Shown here piece after piece: positions 52,884 to 63,239 of a stretch of 64,000 nt of DNA. The first letter of the stretch is position 1, and each line of letters begins with the position of its first letter. Source of the stretch: Rhodobacter sp. (GTDB taxonomy: Bacteria > Pseudomonadota > Alphaproteobacteria > Rhodobacterales > Rhodobacteraceae); contig JAIXUH010000013.1 of NCBI GenBank assembly GCA_027484145.1, forward strand, positions 248,001-312,000, given 5' to 3'. The translations under genes and the position numbers were made by a program. Below the pieces are notes generated by a model. That model was not told where the DNA came from, ran no database searches, and was given only the letters and a program-made list of their open reading frames with translations.

Positions 52884-54694
52884 CTGCGCCCGAACAACCG
52901 TTCGATATCGTGCAGCTTCAACTCCACATAGGTGGGACGCCCATGGTTGCACTGGCCGGAATGGGGGGTGGCCTCCATTTCGCGCAGCAAGGCGTTCATT
53001 TCCTCGGCCCGCATCTGGCGACCAGACCGGACAGAGCCGTGGCACGCCATGCGCGACAAGACCGCATCAATCCGGGCCCGGATCAGCGTGGTTGATCCGG
53101 CATCGGCCAATTCATCCAGCACATCGCGGATCAGCGCCGACGCATTGACCTGCCCCAGGACGGCCGGGGTTTCACGGATCGCGATGGCATTGCCGCCGAA
53201 TGGTTCGATCGTCAGACCAATCTCGGCCAGCACCGGAGCGGCATCCAGCAGGCGGGTGGCATCTGTGGGCGAAAGCTCCACAATCTCGGGGATCAGCAGC
53301 GCCTGCGCCTTGATCCCTGTGTCTGCCATCTGGCGTTTCAGCCGCTCATAGACCAGCCGTTCATGCGCAGCGTGCTGGTCCACGATCACAATGCCCGTGG
53401 CCGTCTGTGCGATGATGTAATTCTCGTGCACTTGCGCACGCGCGGCCCCCAGCGGGTGATCTGGCTGCGGTTCCGCTGGTTCCACGCGGGCCGTCGGGGC
53501 CTCATGAAAGCCAAGCGCAGGATCGGGCGCCTGAAAAGCAAAAGCGCGGGCAAAGGTCGCCTGCGACGGGCGGTCCATCTGATAGATGCGCGGCGCCTCG
53601 GGACGTATGGCATTGATGGTTTCCGCAGCCACCGTGCTCGACGCACGATGCCCCGCCCCAGACAGCGCCGATTTCAGACCCGTGATAATCAGGCTGCGCG
53701 CCGCTTCGGGCTCGCGGAACCGCACTTCCGATTTCGCGGGGTGCACGTTCACATCCACCCGTTCCGGATCGCAGATCAGGTTCAGCACGGCAGCAGGATG
53801 GCGGTCGCGGCTGAGGAAATCGAAATAGGCCACCCGCAACGCGCCCAGCAACATCCGGTCCAGCACCGGGCGGCCGTTGACGAACACGAACTGCGCCACG
53901 GATGATCCGCGCGAATAGGTGGGCAAGGCGGCATAACCTGTCAGATGCAGGCCATCGCGCTGAACATCAATCTTCAGCGCATTGGCGGTAAAGTCAGCGC
54001 CCAGAACATGGGTCAGGCGGCCATGCAGCGCATCAAAGAAATCGCCGGGCTGCGGATCGGCCCGAAAAAGCGTGCGTTGTTCGCCCCCCGAATGGTCGTT
54101 CAGGGCAAAGCCAACCTGCGGTTCAGCCATGGCAAGGCGTCGGATCACATCAGTGATGGCCTGCGCCTCGGCCCGGTCAGAGCGCAGGAACTTCAGCCGC
54201 GCCGGCGTGGCATAGAACAGGTCGCGCAATTCGACCACGGTGCCACGGCTTAGCGCGGCAGGGCGGACATCGCCCATGCGCCCCCCCGCCACGGTGATCT
54301 GCCCCGCATCCTGCCCGGCCGTGCGCGACGTGATGGTCAACCGGCCCACCGCACCAAGCGACGCGAGCGCTTCACCCCGAAAGCCAAAGGACCGGATGTT
54401 CAGCAGGTCTGACCCGTCAATCTTTGACGTGGCATGCCGCGCCACCGCCAACTGCAGATCGTCCGGCGCCATGCCATAGCCATCATCTGTCACACGGATC
54501 AGCGTCTTGCCGCCATCTGCGTAATCAATCGTGATACGCGTTGCGCCAGCATCCAGTGCGTTTTCCACAAGTTCCTTGACCGCCGAAGCGGGCCGTTCCA
54601 CCACCTCACCCGCAGCGATGCGGTTGATGGCGGCCTCATCCAATTGCCGGATGACCGGGCGATCTGTGGATATATTGGGGCTGGGCGCGTTCAT
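52880..54694 (-). CDS. mutL: DNA mismatch repair protein MutL
   Basis: 604 residues. GHKL ATPase motifs (RIAAGEVVERPASAVKELVENALDAG in part, DDGYGM, FGFRGEALASLG) lie in the first 130 residues; the C-terminal dimerisation domain ends with CHGSVRSGRQM and PHSGQCNHGRPT. The conserved cysteine and His motifs of the C-terminus suggest that the endonuclease form of MutL is retained, as in most bacteria without MutH. Start MNAPSPN at 54694 fits the family; coupled to rmuC. Confidence 0.95.
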   Translation of the reverse strand: MNAPSPNISTDRPVIRQLDEAAINRIAAGEVVERPASAVKELVENALDAGATRITIDYADGGKTLIRVTDDGYGMAPDDLQLAVARHATSKIDGSDLLNIRSFGFRGEALASLGAVGRLTITSRTAGQDAGQITVAGGRMGDVRPAALSRGTVVELRDLFYATPARLKFLRSDRAEAQAITDVIRRLAMAEPQVGFALNDHSGGEQRTLFRADPQPGDFFDALHGRLTHVLGADFTANALKIDVQRDGLHLTGYAALPTYSRGSSVAQFVFVNGRPVLDRMLLGALRVAYFDFLSRDRHPAAVLNLICDPERVDVNVHPAKSEVRFREPEAARSLIITGLKSALSGAGHRASSTVAAETINAIRPEAPRIYQMDRPSQATFARAFAFQAPDPALGFHEAPTARVEPAEPQPDHPLGAARAQVHENYIIAQTATGIVIVDQHAAHERLVYERLKRQMADTGIKAQALLIPEIVELSPTDATRLLDAAPVLAEIGLTIEPFGGNAIAIRETPAVLGQVNASALIRDVLDELADAGSTTLIRARIDAVLSRMACHGSVRSGRQMRAEEMNALLREMEATPHSGQCNHGRPTYVELKLHDIERLFGRR

Positions 54695-54769
54695 ACCCCC
54701 AATTCTAGCATCCCCACGCCACAAGGGCCATAGATTCGGCGGCCAAAGATTCAGCGGCCATCAACCCGG

Positions 54770-56080
54770 TCAGTCGGTTGCCACCACGCCTTCGGGCTGG
54801 CCCACCACGACAAAGCGCAGGTCATCGGGGCGGAACAGCCGCTTGGCCACACGCTTGACGTCCTCCATCGTGACGGCATTCACCTTGTCGTTGCGGGTTT
54901 TGGGATAATCCGGCGAAAGCCCGATCATCTGCATACCGACGAGGATCGACGCAATGGTGCCGTTCCCATCAAAGCGCAGCGGATAGCTGCCGGTCAGATA
55001 GGTCTTCGTCGCCGTCAATTCCGCCTCGGAAATACCCTCATTCGCAATGCGGGCCCATTTATCACGGATCACGGCGATGGCCTGCCCCACCGTTCCATTG
55101 GCCGAGGAAAACTGCCCCACCAACATTTCTGCCTGATCGTAGCCCACCAGATAGCTGCCGATGCCATAGGTCAGCCCGCGCTTTTCACGCACTTCGGTCA
55201 TCAGACGCGCGGAAAACCGACCCCCGCCCAGCACTTCGTTCAGGATCGACGCGGCAAAGAAATCAGGGTCATCCCGCTTGATGCCTTCGTGGGCGAAAAT
55301 CACCGTCGATTGCGGGCCGGGGAAGTCCTTCACTGTCACCCCGCCAGTCAGGTTCATCGGGGCCCGGCCCGGTAGCGCCGCTCCGGTAGCAGGCAGGCCA
55401 CCCAGTAACTTGTCCAGCAACGGGCCAAGCTCGGGCGCCGAGATATTGCCAGCGGCCGCCACGTAAATGCGGTCGCGGGTCATGGTGGCCTTGTGGGCTG
55501 CGATCATGTCGTCGCGGGTCAGCGCCTGCACGCTTTCGGCGGTGCCATCATCTGCCGTCGCATAGGGATGGTCGCCGAAAGCCAGTTCGCGCAAGGCCCG
55601 GCTGGCCAGCGTGTCAGGGTCTTTGGCATCAGACCGAATGTTGGCCAGAACCTGGCCGCGCACCCGGTCAACCGCCTCTTGGTCAAAGCTGGGTTCCGTG
55701 ATCGCGCGGCGCAAAAGGTCTATCGCCTGATCCCGGTTTTCGGTCAGGAACTGTGCCGAAACGGAAATCGTATCCTCGTCCGCGTCGAACCGGAACGATG
55801 CGGCAAGGGAATCGCGCGCCTTGGCAAAGCCCTGCGAATCCAGATCGCCCGTGCCTTCCTCAATCGTCGCCGTCATCAGGTTGATCGCACCGCGTTTGGC
55901 CGGATCATCCAGCGAGGTGCCGCCCCGGAACCGGATTTCCAGCGCGGTGAAGGGGATGCCCGGTTCTTCCACCAGCCACGCGGTGATACCGCCGGGCGAT
56001 GTGACGGTCTGAATGTCGATCGCGGCATGAACCGGGGCGGCAAAGGCCAGCCAAAGCGCGGCAATTTGGAACATCTTCAT
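54770..56080 (-). CDS. Exported M16-family peptidase homologue without the zinc motif
   Basis: 436 residues with a signal peptide (cleavage near PVHAA). The M16 fold is clear from GGGRFSARLMTEVREKRGLTYG, but the HxxEH zinc motif is absent (the matching stretch is RGAINLMTATIEEGT), so this is the non-catalytic partner. It is coupled to the active subunit (TGATG), and the two should form a periplasmic heterodimer like other bacterial M16B pairs. Confidence 0.9.
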   Translation of the reverse strand: MKMFQIAALWLAFAAPVHAAIDIQTVTSPGGITAWLVEEPGIPFTALEIRFRGGTSLDDPAKRGAINLMTATIEEGTGDLDSQGFAKARDSLAASFRFDADEDTISVSAQFLTENRDQAIDLLRRAITEPSFDQEAVDRVRGQVLANIRSDAKDPDTLASRALRELAFGDHPYATADDGTAESVQALTRDDMIAAHKATMTRDRIYVAAAGNISAPELGPLLDKLLGGLPATGAALPGRAPMNLTGGVTVKDFPGPQSTVIFAHEGIKRDDPDFFAASILNEVLGGGRFSARLMTEVREKRGLTYGIGSYLVGYDQAEMLVGQFSSANGTVGQAIAVIRDKWARIANEGISEAELTATKTYLTGSYPLRFDGNGTIASILVGMQMIGLSPDYPKTRNDKVNAVTMEDVKRVAKRLFRPDDLRFVVVGQPEGVVATD

Positions 56081-57417
56081 TGCGCGGGTTCCTCTTTGGG
56101 CAAAAGCCATCCTGTCACGGCACGATCACGGTTCAGCACCTTGCGGGCAACCTCGGTCACCTGCTCGGGTGTCACGGCATCCAGCGCGGCGGTCCAGCCC
56201 TTGATATCCTCAAGCGTCAGACCGACGGCCAAGGCTTCGCCATATTTGCGGGCTAGCCCTTCGACATTATCGCGGGCATAAATCTCAGACGCGCGGATTT
56301 GCGTCTTCATCCGGGCGAAATCTTCGGCGTCCGGTCCGGTTTCAAGGAATTTGGCCACCACCGCATCCATCGCCGCTTCCGCCTCTTCCATCGGAACATC
56401 GGGCATCGGCACGACCAACATGCCAAATGTCGCGTCATCCACCGACGTTCCGTCATAGTAAGCGGTCGAGTAAACCGCCTTGGGGGCAGGGCCGAACTGC
56501 AAGGCCCTCGCGAACAGCGATGTCGTGCCAGACCCGCCCAAAAGTTCGGCCAGAATGGTCAAGGCAGCCGCATCGGCCTGATCGCCGGGGTCACGCTCGG
56601 GCGCGATATAGCTGCGGGTCACATAGGGCTCTGACACCCGTGTATCGCGATAGGTCAGGCGACGCTCGGCCAGTTGCGGCGGCTCGGACGGGCGGGTGCG
56701 CGGGGCAATATCCGCAGAGGGTTGCAGCGGGCCGTAATGCGTTTCAGCCATAGCACGCACGGCATCAGGCGTCACATCGCCCGCCACGACCAGAATGGCA
56801 TTGTTGGGGGCGTAATAGCGGTTGTAGAAATCGAACGCATCCTGACGGTCAAGCTGTTCGATCTCATGCTTCCAGCCGATGATCGGAATGCCATAGCGGT
56901 GGTTCATGAACTGCGCCGCACGCATTTGTTCGTTCAACAGCGCACCGGGGTTTGAATCGGTGCGGCTTTTGCGTTCTTCGATAATCACGTTGCGTTCGGT
57001 CAGCACGTCATCTTCCAGAAGCTGAAGGTCGCGCATGCGATCAGCCTCCATCTTCATCATCAGGTCCAGTCGGTCCGCTGCAATGCGCTGGAAATAGGCG
57101 GTGTAATCCCAGCTGGTAAAGGCGTTATCATCGCCGCCCTGCGCCTCGACCGTGGCGGAAAACTCGCCGGGGGCCAGATCATCCGTGCCCTTGAACATCA
57201 GATGTTCCAGAAAATGCGCGATGCCCGAATGGCCTGCGGTTTCATCCGCGGCGCCCGTGCGATACCAGACCATCTGCGTGACAACGGGGGCACGGTGATC
57301 TTCGATCACCACAACATCCATCCCGTTCTGCAGCTGAAACGTCGTCACATCATCTGCAAGGGCCGGACCAGACAGGGCCGCAAGGCAGGTTGCAGCCCAA
57401 AGGGCGCGATGGCTCAT
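56077..57417 (-). CDS. Exported M16-family zinc metallopeptidase (active subunit)
   Basis: 446 residues with a signal peptide (ALSGPALA). The inverted zinc motif HFLEH is in GHSGIAHFLEHLMFKGTDDL, and the distal Glu is expected in the following helix (EADRMRDLQLLEDDVLTERN in part). It cleaves peptides in the periplasm together with the inactive partner encoded next. Start MSHRALW at 57417; the frame is open further upstream but the signal sequence starts here. Confidence 0.92.
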   Translation of the reverse strand: MSHRALWAATCLAALSGPALADDVTTFQLQNGMDVVVIEDHRAPVVTQMVWYRTGAADETAGHSGIAHFLEHLMFKGTDDLAPGEFSATVEAQGGDDNAFTSWDYTAYFQRIAADRLDLMMKMEADRMRDLQLLEDDVLTERNVIIEERKSRTDSNPGALLNEQMRAAQFMNHRYGIPIIGWKHEIEQLDRQDAFDFYNRYYAPNNAILVVAGDVTPDAVRAMAETHYGPLQPSADIAPRTRPSEPPQLAERRLTYRDTRVSEPYVTRSYIAPERDPGDQADAAALTILAELLGGSGTTSLFARALQFGPAPKAVYSTAYYDGTSVDDATFGMLVVPMPDVPMEEAEAAMDAVVAKFLETGPDAEDFARMKTQIRASEIYARDNVEGLARKYGEALAVGLTLEDIKGWTAALDAVTPEQVTEVARKVLNRDRAVTGWLLPKEEPAQ

Positions 57418-57528
57418 CGCTTTCTCCAAAATCATCAAGCGTGTGAAAGCTACGCCTTGGCTGGAAAGGATCAAGCCCCACCTACGGCATCGTGACCAAC
57501 AGGCCGCTCGATGCCACCTCCGCGGGAG

Positions 57529-58047
57529 TTATTCCCCATCTTGCGGTGGCGGCGCCGAAGGGGTGCGTGCCCCGCGCTGCCGCCAGCGCCACAATTCGGC
57601 GTGCTGGTCCAGCGACTGGTCTTCATAGGCGCGGTAATAGACGTTCACGTTGAACAGGCGTTCAAGGATACGGCCATTGTTGTCGCGCCGCCATTGCAGG
57701 TCCTCGGCGGCCAGCGTCGTCCGGATACCACCGCTGACGCCATATCGGTTGACGTGGTTCAGCAGGCCGCCGTCGGCCCCCGTCCCGCCACCCGGACGCC
57801 CGCCCAAAGCAAGGATCGCATCTTCGCGCGGGGTAGGATCGGTCAGGTTGACGCCGCCCGGTGTGGGTTCGGGCAATTGTGCCAGATCCTTGGGCATTTC
57901 CAGCGTCTTGGGTGGCAGAATGCCAAACTCATCTGGCCCCGCAGTGGTTGCGCGGATGTTCATCAGTTCTGGCGGCGCATCACGATTGCCGCAACCAGCC
58001 AGCATCGCCGCGAAAGATACCGCGAGGATTACCCGTGCTGCCCGCAT
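57529..58047 (-). CDS. DUF3035 lipoprotein
   Basis: 172 residues. Lipoprotein signal with lipobox LAGC (residues 16-19), followed by the DUF3035 pattern PPELMNIRATTAGPDEFGIL and NLTDPTPREDAILALGG. Probably anchored in the outer membrane; function unknown. It lies between lspA (which would process it) and the M16 peptidase pair, a conserved neighbourhood in Rhodobacteraceae. The ATG at 58047 places the signal sequence first; an ATG 14 codons upstream is possible. Confidence 0.88.
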   Translation of the reverse strand: MRAARVILAVSFAAMLAGCGNRDAPPELMNIRATTAGPDEFGILPPKTLEMPKDLAQLPEPTPGGVNLTDPTPREDAILALGGRPGGGTGADGGLLNHVNRYGVSGGIRTTLAAEDLQWRRDNNGRILERLFNVNVYYRAYEDQSLDQHAELWRWRQRGARTPSAPPPQDGE

Positions 58048-58098
58048 GCCTGCCTCCAAAACCGTCTTTGCCTCTCTTAACGCAATCATCCGCCCGCG

Positions 58099-58599
58099 TC
58101 ACGGGGTCTTTCCGCGTGGCGGCTTTGCCTTGCGCGCCGCGCCGCCGTCGGTGAACAGCACAAGGCCGATGGCCCCGGCAAAGATCGCGATATCTGCCAC
58201 GTTGAACGCGTAGGGGTTTTCGATGCCGCAGCAGGACATGTTCAGAAAATCCGCCACGGCCCCATACACAATGCGGTCAATCACATTGCCCAAGGCACCG
58301 CCCACCAGCAACCCGGCAGAAACCTGCATCATGCGCGTGGTCTTTTGCCGCCGCATCCAGACCCAGACCCAAACCGAGATGACCAGCGCCACCCCGATCA
58401 AAAGCCAGCGCATGGCGTCACTGTCGCCTGCGAACAGGCCAAAGTTCACGCCCCGGTTCCACGCCATGCGAAACACGAGGTAAGGCGGCAGCACATCGAT
58501 CTCGCCGCGTTCGATCAGGTTCAGACCCTGCACAACAGCCAGTTTTGTGACCTGATCAATCACAAAGGTCGCGGTCGCTATGATGGCGGCCAATCGCAT
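58099..58599 (-). CDS. lspA: Lipoprotein signal peptidase
   Basis: 166 residues, four hydrophobic segments. Family blocks AWNRGVNFGLF, GGALGNVIDRI (first catalytic Asp) and FNVADIAIF (second catalytic Asp) are intact. It removes the signal peptides of prolipoproteins in the inner membrane. It begins 3 nt after the purH stop; the C-terminus is a basic tail (KAKPPRGKTP). Confidence 0.95.
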   Translation of the reverse strand: MRLAAIIATATFVIDQVTKLAVVQGLNLIERGEIDVLPPYLVFRMAWNRGVNFGLFAGDSDAMRWLLIGVALVISVWVWVWMRRQKTTRMMQVSAGLLVGGALGNVIDRIVYGAVADFLNMSCCGIENPYAFNVADIAIFAGAIGLVLFTDGGAARKAKPPRGKTP

Positions 58600-58602
58600 G
58601 GG

Positions 58603-60192
58603 TCAGTGCCGGAAATGGCGCATGCCGGTGAACACCATGGCAAGGCCCGCGTCATTTGCGGCGTCGATCACGGATTGGTCGTTCATGCTGCCTCCGGGCT
58701 GAATCACGGCGGTGGCCCCGGCTTCGGCTGCGGTCAACAAACCGTCGGGGAACGGGAAAAACGCGTCTGACGCAACGACCGAACCTTTCGTCATCGGCGC
58801 CGACAAGCCCAGCGCCTCGGCCATGTCCTGTGCCTTGCGCGCGGCAATGCGGGTGCTGTCAACGCGGCTCATCTGGCCCGCGCCCACGCCCACAGTCGCG
58901 CCATCCCTCACATAGACGATGGCGTTGGATTTCACGTGCTTGGCCACTTTCCACGCAAACAGCAGGTCGGCCAGTTCAGCTTCGGTCGGCGCGCGCTTGG
59001 TGACCACCTTCAGGTCGGTCACGCTCAGATAGCCGGCATCACGGTCCTGCACCAGAAACCCGCCCCCGACCTGCTTGAAGGCCAAGCCGCCCTTGCGGAT
59101 GTCCGGCAGGCCATTCGTGGTCAGCAGACGCAGGTTCTTTTTCGTTGCAAAGATTGCCCGCGCCTCGTCACTGGCACCGGGGGCGATGACCACTTCGGTG
59201 AATATCTTCACAATCTCTTCCGCCGTTTCGGCGTCAAGCGGATGGTTCAGCGCGACTATGCCGCCAAAGGCCGACGTCTGGTCGCATTGATATGCACGCA
59301 GATAGGCGTCGCGCAATGTGCCTGCCCGCCCCACACCGCAGGGATTGGCGTGCTTGATGATGGCACAGGCGGGCCCTTCCTTGGGCGCGAATTCCGCCAC
59401 CAGTTCAAATGCAGCATCAGTGTCGTTGATGTTGTTGTAGGACAGTTCCTTGCCCTGCCACTGCCGCGCGGTGGCAACCCCTTCGCGTTTTGACCCATCC
59501 ACATAAAAAGCCGCCGATTGATGCGGGTTTTCGCCATAGCGCAGGGTCTGGGCCAGTTTGCCGGCAAAGGACCGATGGCGCGGGGCAGGTTCCTTGATCT
59601 CGCCCGCCAGCCAAGTGCTGACGGCGGTGTCATAGGCCGCCGTCTTGGCATAGGCCGACAACGCCAGTTTTTGCCGGAACGCCAGAGTGCAGGCCCCGGC
59701 ATGGGCGGCCATCTGGTCCAAAAGCGGCTTGTAATCGGACGGGTCGGTCACCACGGCCACGAACCTGTGGTTCTTGGCCGCCGCGCGGATCATCGCAGGC
59801 CCGCCGATATCGATATTCTCGATGCAGGTGGCGTGGTCAGCTCCCTTCGCCACCGTTTCTTCAAACGGATAAAGGTTCACGATCAGCAGATCGATCGGCT
59901 CGATCCCATGGGCCGCCATGGCCACCAGATGCTCGTCATCATCGCGCAGCGCCAAAAGGCCACCATGCACCGCTGGGTGCAGCGTCTTGACCCGGCCATC
60001 CATCATTTCCGGAAACCCGGTCACATCGGCCACGTCACGCACTGGCAACCCGGCTGTCCGCAGCATGCCGCTTGTTCCCCCTGTCGAGATCAGTTCCACC
60101 CCTTGGGCGTGCAGCGCGCGCGCAAGGTCCAGCAGACCCGATTTATCAGAGACAGAGATCAGCGCGCGGCCGATGGGGACGAGGTTGGTCAT
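58603..60192 (-). CDS. purH: Bifunctional AICAR transformylase / IMP cyclohydrolase
   Basis: 529 residues: N-terminal MGS-like IMP cyclohydrolase ([26 protein letters not shown]) and C-terminal AICAR transformylase with the Lys-His motif in [13 protein letters not shown] and [10 protein letters not shown]. It performs the last two steps of purine synthesis. Full length, between the heparinase-family gene and lspA. Confidence 0.96.
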   Translation of the reverse strand: MTNLVPIGRALISVSDKSGLLDLARALHAQGVELISTGGTSGMLRTAGLPVRDVADVTGFPEMMDGRVKTLHPAVHGGLLALRDDDEHLVAMAAHGIEPIDLLIVNLYPFEETVAKGADHATCIENIDIGGPAMIRAAAKNHRFVAVVTDPSDYKPLLDQMAAHAGACTLAFRQKLALSAYAKTAAYDTAVSTWLAGEIKEPAPRHRSFAGKLAQTLRYGENPHQSAAFYVDGSKREGVATARQWQGKELSYNNINDTDAAFELVAEFAPKEGPACAIIKHANPCGVGRAGTLRDAYLRAYQCDQTSAFGGIVALNHPLDAETAEEIVKIFTEVVIAPGASDEARAIFATKKNLRLLTTNGLPDIRKGGLAFKQVGGGFLVQDRDAGYLSVTDLKVVTKRAPTEAELADLLFAWKVAKHVKSNAIVYVRDGATVGVGAGQMSRVDSTRIAARKAQDMAEALGLSAPMTKGSVVASDAFFPFPDGLLTAAEAGATAVIQPGGSMNDQSVIDAANDAGLAMVFTGMRHFRH

Positions 60193-60206
60193 AGGCTGCC
60201 CTTACG

Positions 60207-61931
60207 TCAGAGGGGGACCGGAAGTTCGTCGCGGTCCAGATCGCGGATGGCAAGCGGAGTATCCTGAGCCTTCGCCAAGGTCCAGCCGATACGGGTTTCG
60301 ATCTCGGCCGCATAGCCCGAAAGGATGATCTGCTTGGTGGCCCGCGGCTTCAAACGCCCCTTTTCCAGATAGACCGAAGGCTCCAGCGACAGTTTTGCCC
60401 AGCCATCATGCCGGAACACCCAGATTTCGCCGCTTTTCAAAGCAACCGAAACAGCCGTTCCGCCAAGGTCCAGCGTTGCATCGCAATCGGGGTGCAAATG
60501 AAAGCGGATCGTGAAAGCCACCCCTTCCAGCCCGGTTGCCGTCAGCACCTTTTCAAACCGCGCGCGCCCCTGCGGGTTCAGCGCGATCAGCGTGTCCGAC
60601 CCGACCAGCTTGCGCCCGTCGTTCGTCAGGGCCAGATCACGGGCATGGGTCAGGCCGTGTGTCAGTGCCCAGCCATCATGGGCCGCGTGAACGCCATCGC
60701 CGCTTTCCGTGGCCATGCGCCGCACTGTCAGAACCTTGGCGCGGTCTTCCAGAACGTCACCGCTTTTCGGGCCAAAGCGCGATGAAGACACCCCTTCCAG
60801 CGCAAGGGTGGAGTGGGAGGGCGTGGCCCGCCCGGCACGCCGCCATTCGGTGCCAAACGGGCCGCCCGAACCACAGTTCACGATCATCGGCCTGCGCCCC
60901 GAGGTCAGTTCCAGCGCCAGCGTTGACGCATGGGCAGACCCGCCCGCCCGCCCGCCGGGTGGCGCGCCAACATCGGCAATCACTGTGGTGCGCCCCGCCG
61001 AAAGCCGGTGAAAACCCATGTGCTGGCCATGACCAAGCTTTGGCTTGACCCCGGCGTTGGCAAGGGCCTGATCAAGCCGTCCTTCAAGCCCGCGCCCGCC
61101 TCCATGAAACCGGGCAAGACCCCCATCGGCATGACGCAGCGCCCGCAAGGTGGGGGCGATCCGCTCCATCGCGGCCAGAATGGGCGGCGGAATCTGCAGC
61201 CCGGATTCGATCAGGGCCTGTCCTGCCCATGTCAGCAGGGTAAAGACCTCCAGCAGTTCTTCAGGGTTGCGAGTCGAAATACCACCCTCGGCATCCACCT
61301 CTCGGTCGGCCTCGGCGGCCAGCGCTGCAACGGCAGGCTCGACCAGACCATCCATGCCCATCAGCGACAACCCGGCATAGACCAGTCCGGTCAGCGCCTC
61401 AAAGCGCGGCAATCCGGGTGCGGCCTTGGGCCAGTGGCGGGCCAGATAGCGGGTTTGCACGGTCAGGGTGGCATAATAGGCCGTCGAGTCGGCCTGTGCG
61501 GCACCGTTCAGCAAGAAGATGGCGTGATGGATCAGCCGAATCACCCGCCGCCCAGTCAGGTCAGGCGTCCAGCCCAGCCCGCGCCCGGACCCAAAGCGGG
61601 TGATCCAGTCTCGTGTCCAGTGCTGGGCGCGGCTGCGCGCTGTGGCATCGCCAAGGGCGGCAAGGTCATCCAGCCAGACAAAGCCCTGCGCTTCGGTCGC
61701 AAAATCGGCATCGGGGGGCTCGATCTCCCACAGGCCATCGCCGGGGGCCTCGATCAGATGACCGGCAAAAAGGTAGTTCCCGGCCACCAACTGACGCCCG
61801 CGCACGAACAGGCCAATCGAACGTGGCTCGGGCGATGAGGTAAAGCCCTGCGCCATCGGCCCACGCGATGCGTGCCAGACGGCGATGCGGGACCGCCACC
61901 CACCACTTGCGCCAAAGCCACGTGTTGCCAT
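60207..61931 (-). CDS. Heparinase II/III-family protein
   Basis: 574 residues: an N-terminal alpha/alpha-toroid region with many Trp/Leu helices and a C-terminal beta domain including IVNCGSGGPFGTEWRRAGRA and SHSTLALEG, the heparinase II/III pattern. No signal peptide is evident. A homologue upstream of purH is conserved across alphaproteobacteria, suggesting a general cell-envelope role rather than breakdown of external heparin; the substrate is unknown. It starts at ATG 61931; the purH start follows 14 nt after its stop. Confidence 0.87.
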   Translation of the reverse strand: MATRGFGASGGWRSRIAVWHASRGPMAQGFTSSPEPRSIGLFVRGRQLVAGNYLFAGHLIEAPGDGLWEIEPPDADFATEAQGFVWLDDLAALGDATARSRAQHWTRDWITRFGSGRGLGWTPDLTGRRVIRLIHHAIFLLNGAAQADSTAYYATLTVQTRYLARHWPKAAPGLPRFEALTGLVYAGLSLMGMDGLVEPAVAALAAEADREVDAEGGISTRNPEELLEVFTLLTWAGQALIESGLQIPPPILAAMERIAPTLRALRHADGGLARFHGGGRGLEGRLDQALANAGVKPKLGHGQHMGFHRLSAGRTTVIADVGAPPGGRAGGSAHASTLALELTSGRRPMIVNCGSGGPFGTEWRRAGRATPSHSTLALEGVSSSRFGPKSGDVLEDRAKVLTVRRMATESGDGVHAAHDGWALTHGLTHARDLALTNDGRKLVGSDTLIALNPQGRARFEKVLTATGLEGVAFTIRFHLHPDCDATLDLGGTAVSVALKSGEIWVFRHDGWAKLSLEPSVYLEKGRLKPRATKQIILSGYAAEIETRIGWTLAKAQDTPLAIRDLDRDELPVPL

Positions 61932-61988
61932 GATCCGCCCGCCCTGCCCGACCGGATTCCCGGTTCTTGTGGGGGCCACCATAGCCGC

Positions 61989-62018
61989 AAAAGGCCGGCC
62001 CTGTCACCCCGGACCGGC
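61989..62018 (-). terminator. Probable terminator after the saccharopine dehydrogenase operon
   Basis: On the minus strand GCCGGTCC pairs with GGGCCGGC (8 bp, one G-U) across a 9-nt loop, followed by CTTTT. It lies 23 bases past the stop of the dehydrogenase gene, within the 109-bp gap before the heparinase-family gene, where a promoter for the heparinase-purH-lspA group is also expected. Confidence 0.45.
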
Positions 62019-62040
62019 ACGTTTGCGGCAAACGGTGCGA

Positions 62041-63183
62041 TCAGGCCAGATGATCGATACGCGCCATGTATTGGGCAAGGGTGCCGATCTTGTCCATCCA
62101 GCGGGCAATCAGCCGTGGATCATGCGGCGCCGGGTGGACACCGGCGGGAACCTCACGGTTCAGAATCGATTCGATGCCCAGCGAAACCGGCACCGACACC
62201 AGCCGCGCCATCGCCGTGCCGCGTGCATCGCCCCAGGCGTCCATTGCCCATGTTTCGTGGAACACGGGCTGGCCGTCATGTTCCGCCTTCAGCGTGACGA
62301 ACAGCACCACACGGTCCGGCTCTCCGGGGGCATAAGAGTTGTCTCTGACGAATTCGGCAGCCATTTCGGCCAGACGCGCATCACCCGCTGGCCCCTCCAG
62401 CGTTTCAATCTCGCGGAACACCGGCGCCCATGCCTCGGCCCAGCCATTCAGGCGAATGGTGCCGCGCACGAAATCGCGCACCTTCCAGTCAGCATCAAAG
62501 CGATAATCCTGCAGGAACGGATAGGAATCGCGGTTGGGATAAACCTCAAAGGTTTCCGGCTGCGGCAAAGGGGCGTCATAGGTGGTGATCGCATCCCAAG
62601 GGCGCTGCACGCGCAACTCGCTGAAATTGCGCAGTGACCGCGAGGGCGAGCGCAAGGCCTTGAGCACGCCCAAGGGTGCCCAGCTAAACTTGTAGCGGAA
62701 CGGGTTGGCAATCTTGGGCACGCCGCCGCAATAGCTGGTAAAGCTGAGGATGTTGTCCGCATGATAGGCCGGGCTGGCGCGATAGCGCGCCACCAGATCA
62801 TGTGCCATCATGTGGTCGATGCCGGGGTCGAGCCCGATTTCGTTAAAGCTGACCAGCCCAGCCTCGCGAAAGCCCTGATCCAGCGCGCGCATTTCGGGCG
62901 CGATGTAGCTGGACGAGACGAAATGCGCCCCCGCACCAAGACACGCCGTGGCGATGGCCACGTGCTGGTCGGCGGGCAACATTGAAACGGCAATGTCACC
63001 GGGTTGCAGCGCGGCAGTCAGCGCCTCAAGGCTGTAAGCGCGGATATCGGGGCAGATGTCGCCGACGGCCTCGCGCGCCTTGTCGACTGTCCGGTTCCAG
63101 ACGGTGACCTGGTGACCGCCCTCGATCAGCCGCCGCAGGCCCGGAACCGATGACAGCCCCGTGCCGCACCAATGGATTGTCAT
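62041..63183 (-). CDS. Saccharopine dehydrogenase-like protein (probable glutamate-forming)
   Basis: 380 residues. N-terminal Rossmann start (HWCGTGLSSVPGLRRLIEGG) and a central domain with FNEIGLDPGIDHMMAHDL, the signature of saccharopine reductase/dehydrogenase LYS9-like enzymes. With the lysine-forming enzyme encoded just upstream it makes the two-step interconversion of lysine and aminoadipate semialdehyde via saccharopine, most likely lysine degradation because dapB indicates synthesis by the DAP route. AGGAG precedes ATG 63183. Carboxyspermidine-type dehydrogenase is a less likely alternative. Confidence 0.85.
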   Translation of the reverse strand: MTIHWCGTGLSSVPGLRRLIEGGHQVTVWNRTVDKAREAVGDICPDIRAYSLEALTAALQPGDIAVSMLPADQHVAIATACLGAGAHFVSSSYIAPEMRALDQGFREAGLVSFNEIGLDPGIDHMMAHDLVARYRASPAYHADNILSFTSYCGGVPKIANPFRYKFSWAPLGVLKALRSPSRSLRNFSELRVQRPWDAITTYDAPLPQPETFEVYPNRDSYPFLQDYRFDADWKVRDFVRGTIRLNGWAEAWAPVFREIETLEGPAGDARLAEMAAEFVRDNSYAPGEPDRVVLFVTLKAEHDGQPVFHETWAMDAWGDARGTAMARLVSVPVSLGIESILNREVPAGVHPAPHDPRLIARWMDKIGTLAQYMARIDHLA

Positions 63184-63217
63184 GTGAAGTTCTCCTCTGA
63201 ACGATTGGTCCGGGAAC

Positions 63218-63237
63218 AAAAATCTTCAAAGATTTTT
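63218..63237. repeat. Perfect palindrome 1 between the saccharopine dehydrogenase genes
   Basis: AAAAATCTT and AAGATTTTT separated by CA. Nine-bp arms with only 2 nt between them make it a DNA palindrome or a tight RNA cruciform rather than a classical hairpin. It is AT-rich in a GC-rich neighbourhood and lies 35 bases upstream of the second dehydrogenase start. Confidence 0.8.
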
Positions 63238-63239
63238 GA

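Noticed and set aside
54770-56080. Active zinc peptidase identity for the second M16 protein
   Set aside because: The HxxEH motif is missing; only the neighbour at 56077-57417 carries it.
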